NCBI RefSeq assembly: GCF_964026725.1 | Contig: NZ_OZ034691.1 | Coordinates: forward strand, 682,001-746,000 | Origin: Wolbachia endosymbiont (group B) of Germaria angustata | Lineage (GTDB): Bacteria; Pseudomonadota; Alphaproteobacteria; Rickettsiales; Anaplasmataceae | DNA: 64,000 nucleotides | Direction of reading: 5' to 3' | Shown: piece by piece, positions 36,573 to 46,112 of the stretch | How the letters are laid out: each line of letters begins with the position of its first letter | How positions within the stretch are numbered: the first letter of the stretch is position 1 | Program-made: the position numbers and the translations under genes | The notes under the pieces: generated by a model | Told to the model about the DNA's origin: nothing | Database searches by the model: none | What the model saw: the letters and a program-made list of their open reading frames with translations, nothing else

Positions 36573-37919
36573 CTAAGAACCTTTTTCATCTATCGGCTCC
36601 TCTTTCATTAGTATATAACCAAATTCCTTTGCTTTTTTAAGCAAATTTTTGACTACTCTCTCTTTGTAAAGTGTTTCATAATAGTTCATTCCTTTCTCTA
36701 CATATTCTTGTCCATATTTCAACATTTGATAAAAGATACATGCTAATTTCCTTGCTGTCGCAGTTATTGCTTTTGGTGCTCCTAGCCTTTTTTTCAGCCT
36801 TCTACTATATGCACCTATTGCACTTTTGCTTCTCAACACACAATGGGCAGCCATTCGAAATGCATTCGCAGCGCGGTTAATAACTTTACGAGTTCCTGTT
36901 CCAACAATTTTTCCTCCTGTAATTTTATTAGCAGGGCTTAATCCAAGCCAGGAAGAAAAATGTTTTTCTGTTGGCCATTTATTATGATTTATACCTGTTT
37001 CCGAAATGATAGTTTGTACACTTAATACATCAAATCCCGGGACTTTAGTAAAATCTATCCCGGTTATTCGATTTAAATCCTCATCCGCAGCAAAATCTGG
37101 ACCATTCTTCTGCTTCCACTTTCGTATTTTATTCAACATCCTGTTCTCATTTGACTTTGCCTCAAATGTTTTATAGTAACTCTCTATACTTTTATCACAT
37201 TCCGTTATTTGCTCTTGAAAAAAAGTATATGCTGCATATTCTTGTTTTAGTGCAAACAAGTGTTCTTCTCTATAGTCTCCTGTTAATGCTTTTGCTATAG
37301 TAGGCTTGTCATTCTTCATGTTTGAATTTCTAAATTCAGCTAGTTTTTGGGGGTCTTTCTCTCCTTCAATTATTGCTTTAATAATTTTCATGCCTGTTAA
37401 ACCGTTGATATCACTAATAACCTTATGCAATTGAATATTCATTTGAATTAGCGCTTTTTGCATACGTTGAGTATGTTTAGCTGCATTTTCAATTAGATTA
37501 GCACGTTGTCTAACGTAACTACGCAATACACACATTTGATTATCCGGTCTAAATGATCCTTGAAGCAGTCCATAGCTGTGCAATTGTTGCAGCCATTGAC
37601 AATCCTGAACATCAGACTTTCTACCAGGCACATTTTTGACATGTCGCGCATTTACTAGTTTTACCTCAAATTTATATGATTCTAATATTTGAAATAAGGG
37701 AATCCAATATACTCCAGTTGACTCCATGGCCACAGTTCTAACCTGACACTTTTTTAACCACTTTGCTAAGTTGTGTAGATCTACTGTAAAGCACCCAAAT
37801 TTTTGGATACGTTGTTCATCTCTTCCTTCAGGTGCACATACATAATGTACAGTCGAGCCAATATCAATCCCTGATGCGTCAGGGTTTATTATTTTTAATT
37901 TACTTTTTGCTTCTGCCAT
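36573..37919 (-). CDS. IS110-family transposase/recombinase, copy 2
   Basis: 448 aa, the same protein as at 24570-25916 except Met for Ile in the segment KGMNYYETL. The reading frame is intact and preceded by the same GGAGG site, non-coding RNA region and promoter DNA. DEDD and Transposase_20 domains as in copy 1, with the same GGKIVGTGT in place of the usual Ser-containing motif. Confidence 0.93.
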   Translation of the reverse strand: MAEAKSKLKIINPDASGIDIGSTVHYVCAPEGRDEQRIQKFGCFTVDLHNLAKWLKKCQVRTVAMESTGVYWIPLFQILESYKFEVKLVNARHVKNVPGRKSDVQDCQWLQQLHSYGLLQGSFRPDNQMCVLRSYVRQRANLIENAAKHTQRMQKALIQMNIQLHKVISDINGLTGMKIIKAIIEGEKDPQKLAEFRNSNMKNDKPTIAKALTGDYREEHLFALKQEYAAYTFFQEQITECDKSIESYYKTFEAKSNENRMLNKIRKWKQKNGPDFAADEDLNRITGIDFTKVPGFDVLSVQTIISETGINHNKWPTEKHFSSWLGLSPANKITGGKIVGTGTRKVINRAANAFRMAAHCVLRSKSAIGAYSRRLKKRLGAPKAITATARKLACIFYQMLKYGQEYVEKGMNYYETLYKERVVKNLLKKAKEFGYILMKEEPIDEKGS

Positions 37920-37946
37920 ATAAAATTCCTCCTATACTATTATGAT

Positions 37947-38110
37947 AAGAAGCACTTCAGCTTGGGACGGTTAGGTTATACAATCTTCTAAACGAGGTAG
38001 TCCAGAAAGAACTCCATCAATGGCTTTACCGTTTCCCCCAAAACCATGCTTTCAAACGGGCATTTATAGCACCATTGATTGTTTCGGTTATAGCTGCAGA
38101 AGCGCTTCTT
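37947..38110 (-). ncRNA. Candidate IS110 bridge RNA, copy 2
   Basis: Identical by eye to the segment at 24379-24542 with the same closing stem (AGCTGCAGAAGCGCTTCTT at 38092-38110, AAGAAGCACTTCAGCT at 37947-37962). Conservation of the loops in both copies means both would programme the same targets. Confidence 0.55.
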
Positions 38111-38604
38111 CGTAAAACTATATCCAAAAAACATAAAGTAAAGAGAAAGAGTTTCTTTTTGGTTTTATAGATTTCGTCTGTTCAGGCTTTCAGTGAAGTT
38201 GATTACGATAACCGCCTTTCACGTGGTAGAACTTATGCTAATACTGGTCGAGCTTTTGGTATTCAAATCAATGGTAATACAATTACAGCCAAAGTTAGTG
38301 GTTCAAGACCTCATCCATATAAAGTTAAAATAGTACTAAACAAATTAAATTCATCAGCTATCCGTTGTATTATTGAAAATTCTCCCTCTATATTACCTAA
38401 ATTAATAAATAAACAATTACCAACACTTTTGTTTGATAAACTTAACGACTCAGGTATTAAATTATTTCCTTCGAATTGGGAAGAAATGAACGCAAGTTGC
38501 AATTGTCCTGATTGGGCTATGCCTTGTAAACATATTGCTGCTGTAATTTATCTTATTGCTGCAGAAATTGATAAAAACCCTTTCGTAATTTTCAATATTC
38601 ATAA

Positions 38605-39705
38605 GTGATAGGTGTAATTGGTACTGCACCTGAAGCCAATGAGCAAAAATTTCCACTGAATAAACCAGTACTGATAGAAGGAAGCTTAAAAGAAGTAGCA
38701 AAACTTGGAAAGAGTGGCAGTTTACCTTCTGCAGTAAATGGAATATTTTCCCAGATTGGTGCAACAGTAGTAGTTATTCGAGTTAAAGAAAGTGAAAACA
38801 GCGATCCAAAATTAAAAGAAGAGGAGACGCTGAAGAATATAATTGGCGGTGTTGATAAAGAGACTGGAGAGTATCAAGGGATAGAGGCATTCCTCAGCAG
38901 TGAAAGTATAGTTCATGTTGCCCCAAGAATATTAATTGCACCTCAATTTACTCACCAACTACCAGAAGATGGCAAAAATTCAGTGGTTTCAGCATTAATT
39001 CCTATAGCAGAAAAATTAAGAGCTATAATAGTTGCAGATGGACCAAATACTAATGATGAAGAAGCAATCAAGTGGAGAAAAAGTGTAGGCAGCTCAAGAG
39101 TTTACGTAGTTGATCCATGGGTTAAGGTGTTTATTGAAGGAAAAGAAGAAATTTTGCCAGCAAGCCCATTTGTAGCTGGTTTAATAGCGAAAGTAGATAG
39201 CGAACAAGGATTCTGGCACTCACCTTCAAATAAAGAGATAAATGGTATTATTGGCACAAGCAGGCCTATTGATTTTACGCTTGGTAATACAAATTGTAGA
39301 GCAAATCACTTGAATGAAAATGAAGTAACAACAATAATTCATCAAAATGGCTACAGGCTTTGGGGAAATAGAACATGTTTAAATGATTCGAAATGGGCCT
39401 TTCTGTCAGTGAGGCGTACTGCAGATTTAATCAATGATAGTTTACTTCGAGCTCATCTATGGGCAGTTGATCGCAATATTACCAAAACTTATATAGATGA
39501 TGTGATTGAGGGGGTGAATTCTTATTTGGCTAATTTAAAAGCGCAAGGAGCAATTATCAACGGAAAATGTTATGCAACCCCAGAACTCAATACACCAACA
39601 AATATTGCAAGTGGAAAAGTATATTTTGATTTTGAGTTTACACCGCCATATCCAGCAGAACAGATTACTTTCAGGTCACATCTTGTGAGTGGTACAATAT
39701 TATAA
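38605..39705 (+). CDS. Phage tail sheath protein (P2 FI-like), N-terminus missing
   Basis: 366 codons from a GTG directly after a stop codon. The sequence begins with VIGVIGTAPEAN-type residues (IGVIGTAPEANEQKFPLNKP), which in contractile-tail sheaths lies about 20-30 residues from the start. The true N-terminus was therefore lost at the junction with the SWIM pseudogene. The rest is complete: SGSLPSAVNGIFSQIGATVV, ILPASPFVAGLIAKVD, and the C-terminal FEFTPPYPAEQITF. The sheath surrounds the tail tube and contracts on injection. Without its N-terminal arm, which normally links subunits, assembly is doubtful. Confidence 0.88.
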   Translation: MIGVIGTAPEANEQKFPLNKPVLIEGSLKEVAKLGKSGSLPSAVNGIFSQIGATVVVIRVKESENSDPKLKEEETLKNIIGGVDKETGEYQGIEAFLSSESIVHVAPRILIAPQFTHQLPEDGKNSVVSALIPIAEKLRAIIVADGPNTNDEEAIKWRKSVGSSRVYVVDPWVKVFIEGKEEILPASPFVAGLIAKVDSEQGFWHSPSNKEINGIIGTSRPIDFTLGNTNCRANHLNENEVTTIIHQNGYRLWGNRTCLNDSKWAFLSVRRTADLINDSLLRAHLWAVDRNITKTYIDDVIEGVNSYLANLKAQGAIINGKCYATPELNTPTNIASGKVYFDFEFTPPYPAEQITFRSHLVSGTIL

Positions 39706-39720
39706 AAATGGGAGAAAGAG

Positions 39721-40227
39721 ATGTTACCGAAGATTTTAAAGAATTTTAATGTATTCGTAGATGGTCGTGGTTATGCAGGAAAAATAGATGAGATAACCTT
39801 GCCGAAGCTCACCATTAAAACTGAGAAATATAGAGCTGGTGGTATGGATATTCCAGTAAATATAGATATGGGGATGGAGAAACTTGAAGCAGATTTCACT
39901 TTTTCTGAATACGATACAGAGCTCTTTCGGCTTTTTGGGTTGATAAATGGAAATTCGGTAGCTTTGACGCTCCGTGATGGAATGCAAGGGGGTGGTAGTA
40001 ATGATGTTGAAGGAGTAACAATCAACTTAAGAGGCATTTTTAAAGAATTTGACTTTGGTAGCTGGAAACCTGCTGAAAAAGCCACTCTAAAATGCACTGT
40101 AGCTGCCCATTACTACAAACTTACTATAGGTGGCAATGAATTGATAGAAATCGATGCTGAAAATATGATTAGAAAGATAAATGGTGTTGATCAAATGGCC
40201 TTGCTGCAAACGATTCTAGGGATTTAA
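39721..40227 (+). CDS. Phage major tail tube protein (P2 FII-like)
   Basis: 168 aa, 15 bp after the sheath stop, the standard order in P2-like phages. N-terminal ILKNFNVFVDGRGYAGKIDE and GGMDIPVNIDMGMEKLEADF are typical of the inner tube protein. Intact. The tube subunits stack inside the sheath and conduct DNA. Confidence 0.93.
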   Translation: MLPKILKNFNVFVDGRGYAGKIDEITLPKLTIKTEKYRAGGMDIPVNIDMGMEKLEADFTFSEYDTELFRLFGLINGNSVALTLRDGMQGGGSNDVEGVTINLRGIFKEFDFGSWKPAEKATLKCTVAAHYYKLTIGGNELIEIDAENMIRKINGVDQMALLQTILGI

Positions 40228-40322
40228 TGGAATAGATGGATGCTTTTTCATACAACCACTTTTTTATTGAAAAATTACTAATAATACTGTATAATTATTA
40301 ACGGTTTTTAGGAATTTTTGCT

Positions 40323-41198
40323 ATGGCTTTATCTAAATTTCTCGACCCTAAAAATGATATAGCATTTCGCCGTATCTTTGGTACTGAAAAGAATAAAGAT
40401 ATCCTCATTCACTTTCTAAATGATATTTTGAGCTTTACTGGCAAAAATGCAATACAGGATATAGAGTTTTTAAGTACTATTCAAGATCCTGATATTGCAT
40501 CTAAAAAACAAAGTATTGTTGATGTGCTATGTAGAGATTCAACAGGAGTACAATGGATAATTGAGATGCAGGTCGCTAAAACCAAAGGCTTTGAAAAACG
40601 AGCTCAGTACTATGCTGCTAAAGCCTATTCAAGACAAGCTGACAAGGGTGATCAATGCCATGATCTTAAGGAAATTATTTTTATTGCTATAGCAGATTGT
40701 ATACTGTTTCCTGATAAGTCTGAGTATAAATCAAAGCACACTATTCGCGATGAAGATACTAATGAGCACGATCTAAAAGATTTTTACTTTGTATTTATTG
40801 AATTGCCTAAATTTCCCAAAACTAAAGAAGATCAGCTTTCAAATATAGTTGAGAAGTGGGTATATTTTTTTAAGCACGCTGACGAAACAGGTGAAGAAGA
40901 GCTGGAAAGGATAATAGGAAATGACGTAATAATCAAAAAAGCTTATGAAGAGCTAAATAGGTTCAACTGGTCAGAAAAAGAATTTATTGCTTATGAACAA
41001 GAGGTCAAGCGTATTCGTGATGAACAAGCTGTTCTTGCTCAAAAACTCGATGATGCCAAAAAAGAAGGAAAGATTGAAGGAAAGATTGAAGTTGCAAGGG
41101 CGATGTTGACTAATAATGTTGATATTAGCACTATTGTCAAGTGTACAGGTCTTTCTGTCGATGAAGTTCAAGAATTAATTCAAGTTGAGGAAAAATAA
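40323..41198 (+). CDS. Rpn family recombination-promoting nuclease (PD-(D/E)XK), copy 1
   Basis: 291 aa, inserted in the tail operon between the tube and tail-assembly genes. The N-terminus FLDPKNDIAFRRIFG and the core KKQSIVDVLCRDSTGVQWIIEMQ, with Asp and ExQ at nuclease positions, then KRAQYYAAKAYSRQ identify the Rpn/PDDEXK family. Family members cleave DNA and raise recombination. The C-terminus has KEGKIEGKIEVARAML, a short helical repeat. It has its own upstream AT-rich gap, so it is likely a cargo gene. A paralogue is at 56271-57218. Confidence 0.9.
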   Translation: MALSKFLDPKNDIAFRRIFGTEKNKDILIHFLNDILSFTGKNAIQDIEFLSTIQDPDIASKKQSIVDVLCRDSTGVQWIIEMQVAKTKGFEKRAQYYAAKAYSRQADKGDQCHDLKEIIFIAIADCILFPDKSEYKSKHTIRDEDTNEHDLKDFYFVFIELPKFPKTKEDQLSNIVEKWVYFFKHADETGEEELERIIGNDVIIKKAYEELNRFNWSEKEFIAYEQEVKRIRDEQAVLAQKLDDAKKEGKIEGKIEVARAMLTNNVDISTIVKCTGLSVDEVQELIQVEEK

Positions 41199-41329
41199 CC
41201 CCTACTATCATTTTTATATTGAGAAATTTAGTATAAAGGATCGTTAATCAAACACAAAAACTATAGTAAAAAAATTAGTTATGTAAAAGCCGATATAGAC
41301 TTTTATTTAATTAATTTTTAAGGAGGAAC

Positions 41330-41587
41330 ATGCAAGCTATAACACTTAATAACCCAATAACAGTTGATGGAATTTCTGTCTCAGAACTTACCATTAGACG
41401 TCCAAAAGTTAGAGATTATTTAGCTATTGAGAGACTTAATGGTAGTGATCTAAGTAAGGAAGTAACTTTGACTGCCAATCTGACATCAGTTGCAAAAGAA
41501 GCAATTGAAGAGTTGGATATTGCTGATTATGTAAAAATGCAAGAAGTATTAAAGGATTTTTTTTCATCAATTATCCAAAAAACTTGA
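41330..41587 (+). CDS. Phage tail assembly protein gpE
   Basis: 85 aa, starting at an ATG with an AAGGAGG site. ITVDGISVSELTIRRPKVRDYL is typical of the P2-type tail assembly chaperone gpE, which works with the tape measure protein. The frame ends TCCAAAAAACTTGA; a -1 shift at the A6 run continues into the E' frame described separately. Confidence 0.9.
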   Translation: MQAITLNNPITVDGISVSELTIRRPKVRDYLAIERLNGSDLSKEVTLTANLTSVAKEAIEELDIADYVKMQEVLKDFFSSIIQKT

Positions 41588-41715
41588 GATTAGAAATACT
41601 AGTGCTTGGCTCTATCATAGGTGGTGGAGTTGAGCACATTCTTGATATGGAGATTAGTGAATTTATTTTATGGAGCAAATTAGCTAGGAAGTTCAAATGT
41701 CAGTATTATCGATAA
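41330..41715 (+). CDS. gpE+E' extended form through a presumed -1 frameshift
   Basis: Downstream of the gpE stop the -1 frame is open from about 41580 to 41715 and encodes LEILVLGSIIGGGVEHILDM then EISEFILWSKLARKF. This resembles P2 E' (short, with a DMxxxExxxW pattern). It has no start codon of its own except TTG and overlaps the tape measure start (41697) by 19 bp, exactly the P2 layout. P2 makes E+E' by programmed -1 slippage; the slip site here would be CAAAAAAC. The layout is seen, the frameshift is inferred. Confidence 0.7.
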
Positions 41716-43978
41716 AAATAGGTGCGGTACTTGATGACAGTTTTAATACTGTAATAAAGGGAAGCAGTAGTCAACTTACCCGTCTTGGTGAGAATATAAG
41801 AAAGCTTGATTCATCTTTAAAATCAGTATCAAAGTTTAAGCAGTTGGGTAGTGATGTTTTAACTAGCAGAAGGTCATGGAAAGGTTTTGAGGATCAGGTA
41901 AAATCTTTAGCTAAACAAATGAAAGCGATAGAGAAACCAAGCAAAACTTTAAAAGCAGAATTTGACAAGGCCAAAACCTCCGCAACAAAAGCAAAAGAAG
42001 CATACTTGAAAAAGAGAGATGCTTTGCATTCACTCAATGAAGAAGTAAGGAAAAGTGGAAGAAACATTAAGTCTTTAGTAAGTGATCAATATAAACTTGG
42101 CTCATCTATTGAAGCGCTAAAAGGTAAGTATGGTAAGCTTGGGTCTGCAATACGTAGTCACCAAAGTTTTTTAGCAAGTAAAGCACATTTTAAGTCACAA
42201 ATTATAGAGACTATTGGACTAGGGCTAACGCTTGCAGCTCCAGTTAAAGTTGCAATTGATTTTGAATCGGCCATGGCTGATGTAAAAAAAGTAGTAAAAT
42301 TTGTGCAAAATGACACTAAAGATGAAGCATTAAAGTTTGCTAAAGAGTTAAAGAAATTATCTTGGGAGATACCCTTGTCAGCTGCAGAATTAGCACAAAT
42401 AGCTGCAAGTGGTGGTCAGCTTGGTATTGCAAAAATGATCTTATTAAGTTTACAACAGTAGTTGCTAAAATGACCACAGCGTTTGATATGTCGGCAGAAG
42501 AAGCTGGTAATGCTATTGCGAAAATATCCAACGTCTATGGAATTAAAGTTGATGGTATGGAAAATGTAGGTAACATAATAAACCATCTCTCAGATAATAC
42601 CGCTGCTAAAGCACAAGAAATGGTTCTTACATTAAATAGAATTGGTGGTAATGCTAAACAGTTTGGTTTAGAAGTTGATCAAGCAAGTAGCTTAGCAAGT
42701 GCGTTCATAAGTTTAGGTAAACAACCTGAAAAAGCAGCAACTGCTATAAATAACTTTCTTAGTAAATTACAGACCGCAAGAGAGCAAAGTCCTAAATTTC
42801 ACGATGCATTAGATGAGATGGGAACAAGTATAGAAGAGCTCGAACAAACCATTAAAAAAAATCCTCAAGAGGCAATATTACAATTCCTTGAAACTTTAAA
42901 AAGAATAGACGATCAAGAGCGTGCCGGTATTCTTATGAATCTATTTGGCGCTGGGTTTCAAGATGACATTGCTCTTTTAGTAGGAAGCTTAGACATTTAT
43001 AAGAAAGCTATTGAACAGGTAGCTGATAAAGGAAAGTACCGCTCCTCAATGCAGAAAGAATTTGAAAATCGGGCAAACACTACAGCTAATAAATTACAAT
43101 TACTTAAAAATGCAGTATTTGAAGCTGGAATGAATCTAGGGTCAGTAATGTTGCCTACTTTAAATTATGTAGCTGGAAGTTTGAAAGCAATAACAGAGCG
43201 TATAGCTTCTTTTGCAGAAAAACATTCAACTTTAACTACGGCAATCATGAGTACTTTAGCAGCTTTAATAAGTTTGAAAGTCTTAGTAGTGGGAGTAGGC
43301 TATGGAATTACTTTATTAGGAAGTACAATTTTTGGTCTTAAAGCAACAATACTGACAACATTTTCATCTTTATCAAGTATAGTTTTTCCTGCAGTAATAA
43401 CAGGGCTAAGAGCAATAACACTCGCTGTAATGAGTAACCCAATTGGACTTTTAATAGCAAGTCTTGTCACTGGTGCAGCTCTTGTTATCACTAATTGGCA
43501 AAAAGTGAAAGACTTTTTCTCTAGCCTTTGGAAGTCAATCATTAAACCTATAGGAGAAGTCTTTTCGTGGATGGGAAGCAGCATATTTACTGAAAACAGC
43601 CCGATTAGAAAATTTGAAAATAATGGAAATGTTGTTAATAAGCTTTCTAAAAATAGCATTTTCAGTAATGGAAACCCATTGATAAATAATAGTGCTGTTA
43701 AACAATTTTCAGAAAATAGCAAAAGCAATTTTGAGAATTTTAAAGTTAAAAGTGTTATAGAAGAAAAAAGAGCTATGGAACAAGAAGAAGTTGAGAAAGC
43801 ATTCAAGAAAAGTAGATGTGAAAATAGGGAATCGAAAGTATATAACCAAGCATTCTATCAAACGTTTAATATCAACATTAAGTCTGAAGATGTCCGCAGC
43901 GTTGCTGATGCAGTAATAGAACGATTTAGAGAACAAGCACGTGGGGCACTTTTTGATATAGTTGAAGAGTTACATTGA
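41697..43978 (+). pseudogene. Phage tail tape measure protein, frameshifted
   Basis: One gene in two frames (to 42461, and on to 43978). The N-terminal third is coiled coil (KSLAKQMKAIEKPSKTLKAE). Then the TMP core: VAIDFESAMADVKKVVKF, LAQIAASGGQLGIAK, DMSAEEAGNAIAKISNVYGI, GGNAKQFGLEVDQASSLASA, then membrane-like helices (LAALISLKVLVVGVGYGITL). The shift is at A5 (42431-42435); with six A the frame reads GIAKNDLIKFTTVVAKM. About 760 aa in all. It sets tail length in intact phage. With this lesion no functional tail is expected unless slippage corrects it. Confidence 0.88.
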
Positions 43979-44316
43979 TGTTGCTTGGAAAATGTAAGCT
44001 TGAACCAATAAGCCTAAGATACAGTAAAGAAGAAAAGTGGTATACAATTGAATGTATTGAAAAAACGTCGCTACAAAACATTGGCTCAGGAATTGAATGT
44101 ATTGATCTGACAGGAGTGATTTATCCACGCTATCAGAGTAATGGTTTAAAGCAACTAAAAAGTATACGTGATACTCAAGTTCTAGTTGATAATTCAGGAA
44201 ATGTGCTTGGAAATTTTGTCATTACTAATGTAGAAGAAAAACAGATATTATTTTTTCCTGATGGAACACCAAGAAAAATTGAGTTTATTTTGAAGTTAAA
44301 AAGTTACAATAAATGA
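43975..44316 (+). CDS. Phage tail protein gpU
   Basis: 113 aa, overlapping the tape measure end by 4 bp. LEPISLRYSKEEKW and YPRYQSNGLKQLKSI fit the P2 gpU family, a tail-completion protein. Intact and in the expected order T-U-X-D. Confidence 0.88.
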   Translation: MMLLGKCKLEPISLRYSKEEKWYTIECIEKTSLQNIGSGIECIDLTGVIYPRYQSNGLKQLKSIRDTQVLVDNSGNVLGNFVITNVEEKQILFFPDGTPRKIEFILKLKSYNK

Positions 44317-44522
44317 TTTATTATTACACCAAAGAAAACGAAATGTTAGATCTGATTTGTTGGAAACATTATGGATACAGTAGTGGAGCAGTGGAGGAAG
44401 TATTGCTTGAAAATTCAGGTCTTGCAGAACATGGAAGTTTTTTGCCTACTGGATTAAGGATTAAGCTTCCTAAAATTCAGAAAATATCGAAAGAATCTGT
44501 TATAAATATTTTAGATGAATGA
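44313..44522 (+). CDS. Phage tail protein gpX (LysM-like)
   Basis: 69 aa, overlapping gpU by 4 bp. MLDLICWKHYGYSSGAVEEV and LPTGLRIKLPKI have the P2 gpX/LysM shape. It ends in TGA, overlapping the next start by 4 bp. Confidence 0.88.
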   Translation: MIYYYTKENEMLDLICWKHYGYSSGAVEEVLLENSGLAEHGSFLPTGLRIKLPKIQKISKESVINILDE

Positions 44523-45484
44523 CACCAGACTTTGATATAGTAGCAAAAAATAACCCAGTAACAGAGGTTTTAAAAAAGAGTTTAATATTATTACGTGTTA
44601 CTGATGGATCCGGTACTACAAGTGACGAAGCTGAGATATATATTAGTTATAACTCTAGCGCTTTAGAACTTAAGGGTAATTTACAAATTTTTCTCGGATA
44701 CAAAGAAACAGGTTTATTACCTATGGGGGTATATAAGGCAAATCAAATTACAATACAAAGTCCACCGCAAACTTTAAGAATAAAATGTGATGCTGCAAGT
44801 TTAAGAGGATCATTAAAGGAAAGAAAATCAAAGGAATGGAAGGACATTACCTTAGGAGATTTAATTAAAGAAATAGCACAAAAGCATGGGTATGAAGGTA
44901 AAGTCGCTGAAAGATTTGAAAATATATTTATACCACATACCATTCAAGCAGATGAAAGCGACATGAATTTTTTGGAAGGGTTAGGCAAAAAATATGATGC
45001 ACTAGTAAAACCAGCAGGAGGATATATAATTTTTATTCCAAAGGGAGAAGCAAGATCAGCAACTGGAAAGATGTTAGGCACAACAGTACTTACACCTAAA
45101 GATGTTATAAATTGGGAGGTAAATTTTAATGTGCGTAACAAATATGGATCTGTTATTGCAAAATGGCACAGTTATGAAAAGGCAGAAACTATAGAAGAGA
45201 AAGTGGGAAATGAGGGTCCAAGTTATACTCTGCAAACGCTTTACTCTACTGCAGAATCAGCAATTAGTGCAGCAGCAGCTAAGTTAAGACAATTAAAACG
45301 TAGTACATCAAATTTAAATGTAACTGTTCCTGGTAATCCAGAATTATTTGCAGAAGCTAAGATCAGCCTTTCAGGATTTTGTCAGGAAATTGAAGGTGAA
45401 TGGGTAATTAGCAAGGCAGAACATATTCTCAATAATAGGGGATATCAAACTATAGTAGAGGCGACAGTGAGCAAAGCTGTTTAA
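44519..45484 (+). CDS. Phage late control protein gpD (baseplate hub/tail)
   Basis: 321 aa, last of the tail operon. LREGR-type features: GYKETGLLPMGVYKANQITI, LRIKCDAASLRGSLKERKSK, IQADESDMNFLEGLGKKYDA and GEWVISKAEHILNNRGY are characteristic of P2 gpD, which forms the tail hub. In P2 gpD can also act on late gene control. Intact. Confidence 0.9.
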   Translation: MTPDFDIVAKNNPVTEVLKKSLILLRVTDGSGTTSDEAEIYISYNSSALELKGNLQIFLGYKETGLLPMGVYKANQITIQSPPQTLRIKCDAASLRGSLKERKSKEWKDITLGDLIKEIAQKHGYEGKVAERFENIFIPHTIQADESDMNFLEGLGKKYDALVKPAGGYIIFIPKGEARSATGKMLGTTVLTPKDVINWEVNFNVRNKYGSVIAKWHSYEKAETIEEKVGNEGPSYTLQTLYSTAESAISAAAAKLRQLKRSTSNLNVTVPGNPELFAEAKISLSGFCQEIEGEWVISKAEHILNNRGYQTIVEATVSKAV

Positions 45485-45532
45485 GTGAAACTTAAGCAAA
45501 TGATTATTTAATTCTAAAAAAATGTATAATAC

Positions 45533-46045
45533 ATGAGCATAAATTCGATCATACATAAAAATAGACTAGTTTTATTAATAGCACTGGCAGTATGTATTGT
45601 AATTGTATGTATTTCATTATCTAAAAAGAGAGACAAAGATAGCATTACTAAATTAGAAATTGCATCTGAAACTTGTGACCTAGAAAATATCAAGCTCTTG
45701 ATACAAAACAATGTAAGCATTGGCAAAAAAGCATTGCGTTATGCTGCAGGAAAAGGGTGTTTAGAAATTATGAAATTTTTAGTAGAAAAGGGCATTGATG
45801 TAAATGCTGCCAATAAATTTAAGTGGACAGCACTTCATTCTGCTGCAGATCAAGGTCATTTAGAAATTGTTGAGTTTCTATTAAAGCAAGGAGCAAATCC
45901 TAATACTAACGATAATGATGGGAAAAATCCAAGAAAAATAGCTGTGATGGCATCAAGGTACAACAAAGACAAGCCTTATGATCAAATAATAAAGCTACTT
46001 GCTAAAGCAGAGGATCAATACGAATCAACAAAAAGTAATCACTAA
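45533..46045 (+). CDS. Membrane-anchored ankyrin-repeat protein
   Basis: 170 aa. An N-terminal membrane helix (LVLLIALAVCIVIVCISL) is followed by charged residues and three to four ankyrin repeats (ALRYAAGKGCLEIMKFLVEK; KWTALHSAADQGHLEIVEFL; then NDNDGKNPRKIAVMASRY). Placed directly after the tail genes, as in WO-type prophages, it is probably a lysogenic or host-interaction cargo gene. Intact. Confidence 0.88.
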   Translation: MSINSIIHKNRLVLLIALAVCIVIVCISLSKKRDKDSITKLEIASETCDLENIKLLIQNNVSIGKKALRYAAGKGCLEIMKFLVEKGIDVNAANKFKWTALHSAADQGHLEIVEFLLKQGANPNTNDNDGKNPRKIAVMASRYNKDKPYDQIIKLLAKAEDQYESTKSNH

Positions 46046-46112
46046 AGCTGTAAGTTTTCTATAATCTGTATATAAACTTCTAAAACTATCCATAACAAGT
46101 TAATATTTTCAC

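Larger units (their letters stand above)
36558..38190 (-). mobile_element. IS110-family element, copy 2 (1633 bp)
   Basis: Near-identical to copy 1 but inverted and with a single 31-bp unit. Ends were set by comparing flanks: shared sequence starts at TCTTCTAAC (36558) and ends at CAGGCTTT (38190). It sits inside the SWIM gene, so its target is visible: removal leaves TGGCTTCAT joined to the GCTTTCAGTGAAG side, restoring the gene frame within a residue or two. Confidence 0.92.
36513..38608 (+). pseudogene. SWIM zinc-finger protein gene, interrupted by IS110 and truncated
   Basis: The 5' piece (36513-36557) encodes MSIYGRTWWGKKWLHS, the standard opening of SWIM zinc-finger proteins that accompany SNF2-type helicases. 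IS110 copy 2 follows. After 38190 the frame resumes with FSEVDYDNRLSRGRTYA, then NTITAKVSGSRPHPYKV, and the zinc ligands CNCPDWAMPCKH (CxCx6CxH). It ends with DKNPFVIFNIHK and TGA at 38606, where the tail sheath gene begins one base out of frame. Family members continue for hundreds of residues after this point, so the 3' part is lost. Not functional. Confidence 0.85.

Noticed and set aside
43300-43806. Minus-strand 168-codon frame opposite the tape measure gene
   Set aside because: Antisense of a confirmed coding region with no start signal or recognisable domain.
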